DNA from: Gordionus sp. m RMFG-2023 | Taxonomy: Eukaryota; Nematomorpha; Gordioida; Chordodea; Parachordodidae | Length of the DNA stretch: 64,000 nucleotides | Reading direction: 5' to 3' | NCBI RefSeq assembly: GCF_954871325.1 | Contig: NC_088775.1 | Span: 65,511,561-65,575,560, forward strand | Shown here: piece by piece, positions 58,044-64,000 of the stretch | Position numbering within the stretch: the first letter of the stretch is position 1 | Layout: every line of letters begins with the position of its first letter | The notes under the pieces: generated by a model | What the model was told of the DNA's origin: nothing | Database searches by the model: none | Seen by the model: the letters and a program-made list of their open reading frames with translations, nothing else | Translations under genes and position numbers: made by a program

Positions 58044-58170
58044 AGATTCTTTTCTCAATAATTTAACCATATTATCAATGGAAAAAATTTTATTTAAACA
58101 ATTAAATACTGATGAAATTATAAATTCTTTCGCTTTCTCTTCCCCGAATTTATCTAAATTATTAATTTAA
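58044..58170 (+). pseudogene. E2 hAT transposase, C-terminal piece after E3
   Basis: This continues the E2 dimerisation region interrupted at 51688. After the duplicated ACCATGAA it reads KDSFLNNLTILSMEKILFKQ, then LNTDEIINSFAFSSPNLSK and a TAA near 58170. Its near-identity to E1 residues at 24117-24249 (KDPFLINLTT) confirms that the two halves belong together. Confidence 0.9.
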
Positions 58171-58372
58171 AAATAATATTTATAAAGTTATATTTTTTGC
58201 ATTTTATTTATATTATATATTAAAAATTGATGCAATAAAAATTATTTTTGAAATTTATGGGTGTCATAATTATCATTGTTTCGAAGGGGGGGGGGATAAT
58301 TTTCAAGGGGGTACTTTTCATGGGAGTATTCTGCTTCATTCGCTCAAAAAGTGTAGGGGCCACTGTATTTAG

Positions 58373-58782
58373 GGATCTCTAAAGGCATCTCTTTCCCAAA
58401 CATATCTTCTCATTTAATCCAAAGAAAAAATAAAATCACAAATTTTTCGGTAAATTTTGATATAACTGATCTCGAATTTGAACGGTTATTTGACATCCTT
58501 AAATCGAAACAAGATGAATTTAATTCTAATCATAATGCAGAGATGAAAATTAAAAATCAGCATTATCTCATAAACGCAACATATTCAGCTATTGTTTTAG
58601 TGCAAATCCATGATAGGTGGGAAAGCTTGAAACACCTCGTGTATTCATTGTCGTCAGCTTGGAAAATAGAAAGCACATTGATCATATTTAGTGGCGATTG
58701 TTTTTCTACTCTAATCGACAAAATTATTGAAGCTGTTGATTTTGCACCTTACTTAAAAATGTATTACCCATTGACTCCAGAG
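58373..58782 (+). pseudogene. MGAT2: MGAT2-like N-acetylglucosaminyltransferase, first visible exon
   Basis: The frame from 58375 reads ISKGISFPNISSHLIQ, FDITDLEFERLFDIL, and then the catalytic-domain start YSAIVLVQIHDRWESLKHLV and STLIIFSGDCFS, ending LKMYYPLTPE at a GT donor (58783, phase 0). IVLVQ.H.R...L..L..SL and L.IFS.D..S.....I match GlcNAc-transferase II (GT16), the Golgi enzyme that adds the second antennary GlcNAc of N-glycans. The visible exons give about 445 codons, near the family's usual length, but an N-terminal membrane anchor is missing. The exon's 5' edge coincides with the E2 target duplication, whose TATTTAGG contains a potential AG acceptor. I label it a pseudogene because of the frameshifts in the next exon and the E2 insertion; if those shifts are base-call errors the gene could be alive. 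Confidence 0.8.
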
Positions 58783-59029
58783 GTTTCTTTTCCATACATA
58801 TTTTATTTTTTAAATTAAGAATAACGATTTTTTAAAATATTTTTGATGAGGTAGTTTTTTTATTTTTTTACTTTTGTTCTTTATATTCTATTTCCTAATC
58901 GAATATTAAATTTATTTCTGATCAAATAAAAAAAAAAGGTTTTTACCAATGAGTTTTAAGCGTACAATACTAAATTATGTTTTATCCCACCTCGTTAAAA
59001 TATCTCCTCTAACGGTGTTGACTCATAAG

Positions 59030-59766
59030 ATATTTTCTGGAATAACGGCATGGGATAATTTGACACAACTCATCGTATCCTGTGACGCAAATCCAGAATT
59101 ATTATATCTTTATAAACAGATTCGTAAATTTTCATTATCTCTTATAAAACTCCATTGGATATGGAAAATGAACGCAATATTTGACCCGAACGCATTTATA
59201 CATATCAAGATAGATAACCTCGAAATATTATCAAACTCATTTTTTTCCCAAAATCAAGAAATAGATTTAATTTCATGGGGCCTGTCCTCATGTTAGTAGA
59301 CGACAATATAGTGTTGCCTAATTTTCTGTATGTCATTCATAAAATTTATAGTATAAAACATTTAAATTTTGGCCGCATAAAAAATAACATATTACAACAA
59401 CAAGAATTATATAGTTTAAATTCATTACCGTTGCAAATACCCATGAGAAAACACTCAGTCTTTAAATTGTTAAATTCCATGCTATCCCTGGGAATGCACT
59501 CAGATTTTAAAATTCTCTCTAAATGTCACACCGAAGACACATTATTCATAGTCATAAACAAAAGGCCTTATTTCGAAACATAGGCATGGTTTGGAATAAA
59601 TACTTATGGCAATCTATCATTCAAAACAATGTTAATCGATTTTGTCAATTTTCTGATTATAATTGGGATAGGTCCTTAATTAATATCATCAAAAATATTC
59701 CGTTTATCAAAGAAAATAGGGGAGTATTTGCAGTAGTTTCTTCACCTCCGAGAGTATTACATCAGG
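59030..59766 (+). pseudogene. MGAT2: MGAT2-like gene, central exon with two apparent frameshifts
   Basis: The acceptor ACTCATAAG (to 59029, with CTAAC as branch-like word at 59009) is in phase 0 with the previous donor. The exon reads IFSGITAWDNL, SCDANPELLYLYKQIRKFS, IKLHWIWKMNAIFD (human: HHWWWKLHFVWE). After a shift near the T-run at 59240 comes GPVLMLVDDNIVLPNFLYVI, where VDD corresponds to the EED metal-binding motif, then SMLSLGMHSDFK. After a second shift near 59545-59575 comes IGMVWNKYLWQSI and CQFSDYNWDRSLINI (human DDYNWDWTL), PPRVLHQ, and a GT donor at 59767 (phase 1). Both shifts fit one missing base. No GT..AG pair of credible length could replace them. Two shifts in one exon mean either a decayed gene or homopolymer errors in the assembly. 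Confidence 0.82.
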
Positions 59767-62214
59767 GTTAGTTTATATTTTTTATGTATATTCATAGGCC
59801 TATTTAAAAAGAATAAAATAGAAAGGAATAAAAATAGGAGATTATTCGTTCTATTCTAATGAATAAACAATTATTCGATTCAATAAATAGTTTTTAATAT
59901 ACAAATAAAATTGAATAATTTTAAAATTTTTTTAAAGTAATTGATTATTTAATTATTTTCATAATTTCTTTACTCCATTTTAAATATTTATAATATTTTA
60001 CCCACTTAAAAATAAATTGTCACAAATTTTATGCAAAAATTAATATTTCAATCCCTAATAAAGTAGAGTTGTTAAATAGAGCGCTATTTTTTTTGAGTAG
60101 TGGTGGAAAATAGTGTGCTAGAATAATAGCGGTAAGTAGATAAATAGCACACCACTTCTTTATTTAAAAATTTGTTACTATAAGTAATATCCATAAAAAA
60201 TATAAATTATTTATAATTTCATTTATTTTAAAATTATAATCATTATATTTTTAATTTTGATTTATATTTATATTTCCATTTTAAATCTAATTTAGAGAAT
60301 ATTTAAAACTGACAATAGAGAGAGAATTACGAGACAGGGGATAGCAATAATTTTTCACTAGAAAAAAATATTCTGGAATTTCCTTTTTCCAAATTTACAA
60401 AATATTTCGAACTTAATAAAAAAAAATTGATACAAGATTTAAATTTAGATGCATAAAATATCGAATGATAATACCTTCCAATAAATCAAGCAGCTTTAAC
60501 CTAAAAAAACATATAAAAGTATTATTCTAAATTTTAATATAACTATTCCTACAGTTTTAAATTTAAAGTGTTCATACCTGAAATTTTAAAGAGATTGAAA
60601 TTGATAATTTTGGTGTACTGGAAGAGATTATATCCAATAAATTAAATTTAATCCAAAAAATTGATTAACCCTATAACATCAGAATCATGTGTTTCTTAAA
60701 AATTAACTTATAAAGTCATAATCAATTTTATAATTGATATAGTTCGGGCAATTTTCTTGGTCGATAATTCCTCATTTATAAATCTTATTACATTATCCCC
60801 TGGCGCTAATACATCCTGCTGGCAGAAACTGATGGCAAATATTTTGGATACATTTTGCACAATTGTAGGGGCTCATTATAGAAGGTAAAATAAAGTATTT
60901 ATGTTCCGATCTTCCAAATAGCTTCTAGATAGGGTAGTTGGTAATGTTGACTTATTACCCAACAAAGATACATTAGTTAATAAAGCCTCTTGACTCATTT
61001 TTTAAATATTAGAATACTCAAATAAATATTTTTGATAAATTTCTTTTATATCTAAAGTTTAAAAAAAACCTCATTGCCACTAAGTGCCATTGTTAAGCGA
61101 TTAATAAATATATCATATATTTTACATTTTTTTCATTTACATGTTTGAATTTGAACCTAATTTTATGGAAATAAATTATATATATAAATAAAATATGTAT
61201 TAAATTATTTTATAAAGTAGAGAAGTAACTAAGCTACTCTTTAAAAGAGTATGCTACTTTTTCAAAAAATTACGATATAACGTGTTACTTTTTTTGTCAG
61301 ATGGCGTTTGCGGTAGTTTGTTACTTCCCTAAGTTGCGTTTAATACATTTTAATAAAGGTATATATAAATGAATGTGATAAATTATTACTTAGGAATCTA
61401 ATTTTAAAAAATTCACATAATATGTTAGGTTTTAATTATCTTTGTCATTTGCATGATTCCTGTGCTTTTTGAACATTTTGTGTGCTTACACTCCAGAATA
61501 AAATGGGTTGCAGTAAAATCGATTTTAACTATAAAAGCTAATTCTTTGTAAATAATAATATACCTATAAGAATTTATAAAGAATCTTAATTTACCAGTAA
61601 TATATTGAATATTCTAATACATTACAGAAAAAGAACAGTTGTAAAAAATATAACCCCAAATTAATAGTTAGATAAAAGAAAATTTTCCTATTTTTGAATA
61701 AGTTCACTCAGATTCTCTTTTTGAGGCTAACAGCCCAATTTATTGATGTGAATTTAAAACCACATAACATAATGGTGAAATAAAAAAATTTAATCTATCA
61801 ATAAAATATTTTCGTATGAATTATATTTAATAATTTAAAAAAACAAAATGTTCGAACAAATTAAATTTAAATAGTAAATTATTTGCTTCGTCAAAAAAAT
61901 GATTGCGAATAATGCACTATTCATATTTGTTTTTGAATAGGCCTAACTGTATATTATAATTAATAATCGAAGTGTGCAATATATAATTCTGTTTTAAATG
62001 AAGAAATTTTTATTTGTCATCAAAGAATGAGACAAGTAGTATAGTAATAGGGAATATTCTTATGAAAAAATTCAAATATAATTGCATTTTTTTCACGTAA
62101 AATTAGAATTGTAAATTTTTATTTTTTATTAAAGATGCATCCCGATGATTTTAGTTAAAACGACGATATCTATCAATATTAACATATAATGTAAATGACG
62201 ATTTTGTTTGTTAG
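59767..62214. other. Intron of the MGAT2-like gene
   Basis: 2.4 kb, AT-rich, bounded by GTTAGT and TTTGTTAG. It contains words typical of worn transposon ends at 60066-60165 (GTAGAGTTGTTAAATAGAGC) and 61214-61330. On the minus strand at about 61060-60700 there is a possible hAT C-terminal relic (listed separately). Confidence 0.6.
60700..61060 (-). pseudogene. Possible hAT transposase C-terminal relic
   Basis: On the minus strand MSQEALLTNVSLLGNKSTL and, after shifts, YPKYLPSVSAS then NEELSTKKIARTI resemble the end of hAT transposases (YLPSVSASSERVFS...LS..K....I). The key SERVFS motif is not intact and several breaks would be needed, so the assignment is weak. Confidence 0.35.
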
Positions 62215-62417
62215 GTTATAATGGTGTGCATCAGAAATACTATAAGGAAAATTATAAACAACAAAATTTAGAGTCTTTTCAACTGTATCTAAAGAATCAA
62301 TCTTGCCTCTTGCCCAAAAAAATAAAGTACTATAATGATAGACTAACATACGGAGCAACTAATGGTTTTGGGAACTGGTCGAAACAAGACCAGGCGCTTT
62401 GTTTCTCAAAAATATAA
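62215..62417 (+). pseudogene. MGAT2: MGAT2-like gene, C-terminal exon
   Basis: The acceptor TTGTTAG to 62214 joins in phase 1 and restores HQ-GYNGVHQKYY, the counterpart of human FHAGDCGMHHKK, whose His residues are conserved in the family. ESFQLYLKNQSCLLPKK and finally NGFGNWSKQDQALCFSKI follow; the latter corresponds to NGGWGDIRDHELCKSY. The TAA is at 62415-62417. This exon has an uninterrupted frame. It is filed as pseudogene only because the central exon is shifted. Confidence 0.85.
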
Positions 62418-62420
62418 GAT

Positions 62421-62426
62421 AATAAA
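62421..62426 (+). promoter_or_regulatory. Possible poly(A) signal of the MGAT2-like gene
   Basis: AATAAA four bases after the stop codon. A second candidate, AAATAAAATAG, lies near 62464. Weak evidence, because the motif is frequent in AT-rich DNA. Confidence 0.3.
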
Positions 62427-62429
62427 AAT

Positions 62430-64000
62430 TATGGCATGTTTATATGATAATTAATTTAATCTAAATAAAATAGTATAAACCTTTTGATAGACCTTATCGA
62501 AAACGATCATATTTTTTAACTAATGGAAAGAAACCAGATGTAATTTTTATATGACATATTTGCCTTATTTCCTTTTATATCATAATAAAAATACGTTAAA
62601 AGTGAGGTCATCAAAACTCATAAAATATATAATTCTCTCAATCTTAAAAGCTTTGAATTACAAATACAAATGTATAAAAATGCATTCAAAATATTTTTTA
62701 TTGAGTACATAATTACTATATTTTAAGATATTATGAAATTGATACAATGAAAAAAGTATATCCACACATAATTTCCAATTATTTGTTCACATTAAAGGTA
62801 ATATATGCAATCAACTCCCACATTAAAATATAGGTAAATTTCTGATGGCTGATTTCGGATCTATCCATCATCAAATAAATGATATCTCTGATTCATTCAT
62901 CATCAAATTAAGGAGAAAATTCTCTTTCCCTGTTATTCTTGACGGGTTATCTGCTAGTATATTATATTGTGGCATATAGTATTGGCTTAATTCCAAATTT
63001 AGTAATATTATTTGACATCAATATCAATACTGACCTTCCATGACCTAGACCCACCCACTTAGAGGGATAATTATCATTTTACAATCAAATGATATATCCA
63101 ATTTTTATTTTGTAAATCTTTATACATATATGTATTTTTTGAAAGTGCTGGTAAATAATGAAATGTAATTCAAATACACACTTAATAAGAACAAGTGAGG
63201 GAATAGCGCTAAGCTGCTGCGACAAATGTATAGTTATCTATCATATATGAAAATATGTGAGGTGACGATTAGGAAAAGAAAAACAAAGGACAATGGAAAA
63301 AGAAAAGAGAAAAAAAAACACATTCATTAACTGATTATTATTTTTTGTTTTTATTTATTATTTTCATAAAAAAAAATTTTTTAAAATTGAATTAAATTTT
63401 AAATTTTTGACATTTGTATTCGGAATACTTTAAACTGTATTTATATATCTATTCTATTTCTCCTTATTATATATTTTCCTTCTTCTACCAAAATCAAATT
63501 ATTTACTATAATCGGTATAGGGTTAGTTCCACTCATAATTTATCTGGGTACAAGGTTTGTCGGTATCCTGAGAAAAAAACAGGGCATAATTATATGAAGG
63601 GTAGGCCTTCATATAATTCACGTTAGCTCATTTTGGGCAGGTCTATGACCAACGTGCTTGATAAGATAAGATAATTTGAATATTATTTTTTTTTTGGAAA
63701 TAAAAAAAACTTTGTCAATTGCAAAAACCTTTAGAGCTGTAATTTTACATTAAAATTTGGGAAAATGAATGAATGAAATGATGATTTTGGGTCCAGTTTC
63801 CGGTGAAACGAAATAAAATTTGTTATCCTCAATCACAACATAGAATACCAAATCAAACTATAACATCGGTGGTGGGTATGCCATGTAAACACTAATTGAA
63901 GTCCTATGAAGAATATTCAAAGTTATAGAATTTATTTTATTTTCAAGAAGCTTTACATTTATCAGAAGATCCTCAAGATAAGATATTTTTTGTTTATGAA
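62430..64000. other. Gene-free AT-rich flank
   Basis: No exon, RNA gene or bounded repeat was recognised. A short inverted repeat, ATTATATGAAGG and CCTTCATATAAT, at 63589-63618 could form a hairpin. The open frame at 63414-63626 is low-complexity. Confidence 0.5.

Larger units (their letters stand above)
49277..58365 (+). mobile_element. hAT element E2 (same family as E1), split by E3
   Basis: Left end CAGGGGCCCCTACA and right end TGTAGGGGCCACTG, flanked by a perfect 8-bp target duplication, TATTTAGG (49269-49276 and 58366-58373). Without the nested E3 and its duplication the element is about 2.73 kb, close to E1's 2.64 kb. It is the best preserved of the three family members here. It lies directly 5' of, or just inside, the first visible exon of the MGAT2-like gene, in the same orientation. 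Confidence 0.96.

Noticed and set aside
58818-59029. Frame change between 58.8 and 59.0 kb read as a third frameshift in the MGAT2-like gene
   Set aside because: A GT donor at 58783 and AG acceptor at 59028-59029 join the frames in phase 0, so an ordinary 247-bp intron explains it.
60066-61345. A bounded hAT element in the last MGAT2-like intron
   Set aside because: TAGAGTTGTTAA at the left has no inverted partner at the right, and no 8-bp duplication could be found, so limits cannot be supported.
63414-63626. 70-codon frame near the right edge
   Set aside because: Tyrosine- and isoleucine-rich low-complexity translation without motif.

Overview
This is a eukaryotic, metazoan window. It is very AT-rich (roughly three quarters A+T by eye), almost all non-coding, has spliced genes with GT..AG introns, and carries animal-type transposons (hAT, Tc1/mariner, RTE-like LINEs). 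Two host genes are recognisable: a secreted-type alpha-carbonic anhydrase and an MGAT2-like N-acetylglucosaminyltransferase. I cannot name the species; an AT-rich invertebrate, possibly an arthropod, fits best.

Layout. 1-29 kb is gene-poor and built from old DNA transposons: GC-rich hAT MITEs, a ruined hAT carrying a 540-bp (TAAAA)n array (17.35-19.2 kb), a complete but dead hAT of the DUF4371/ZMYM-like type (E1, 21.8-24.4 kb), a truncated sister (E4, 11.4-12.7 kb), two minus-strand hAT transposase relics, and a TCGCGAAT minisatellite (13.7-14.2 kb). At 29.2 kb lies a decayed carbonic anhydrase exon, a fossil paralogue of the gene downstream.

34.7-43.3 kb holds the carbonic anhydrase on the plus strand: four well-supported exons plus a possible signal-peptide exon at 33.5 kb. 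Its active-site residues look intact. Its introns hold nested MITEs, LINE relics and a LINE whose reverse transcriptase has been deleted. A second, 5'-truncated LINE (43.6-44.9 kb) and a Tc1/mariner relic (46.8-48.0 kb) follow.

49.3-58.4 kb is a nested transposon. The DUF4371-type hAT E2 is split by a different BED-finger hAT, E3 (51.7-58.0 kb), and each level is bounded by a perfect 8-bp target duplication. E3 also contains a second, inverted, decayed copy of its own transposase. E2 sits immediately 5' of, or inside, the first visible exon of the MGAT2-like gene (58.4-62.4 kb), which also has two apparent frameshifts in its central exon. The rest, to 64 kb, shows no gene.

The strongest results are the terminal inverted repeats and target-site duplications. 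They define at least two short hAT MITE families, one with GC-rich subterminal blocks and one an imperfect palindrome, and they date insertions relative to one another. No RNA genes, CRISPR arrays, LTR elements or capsid-bearing elements were recognised.
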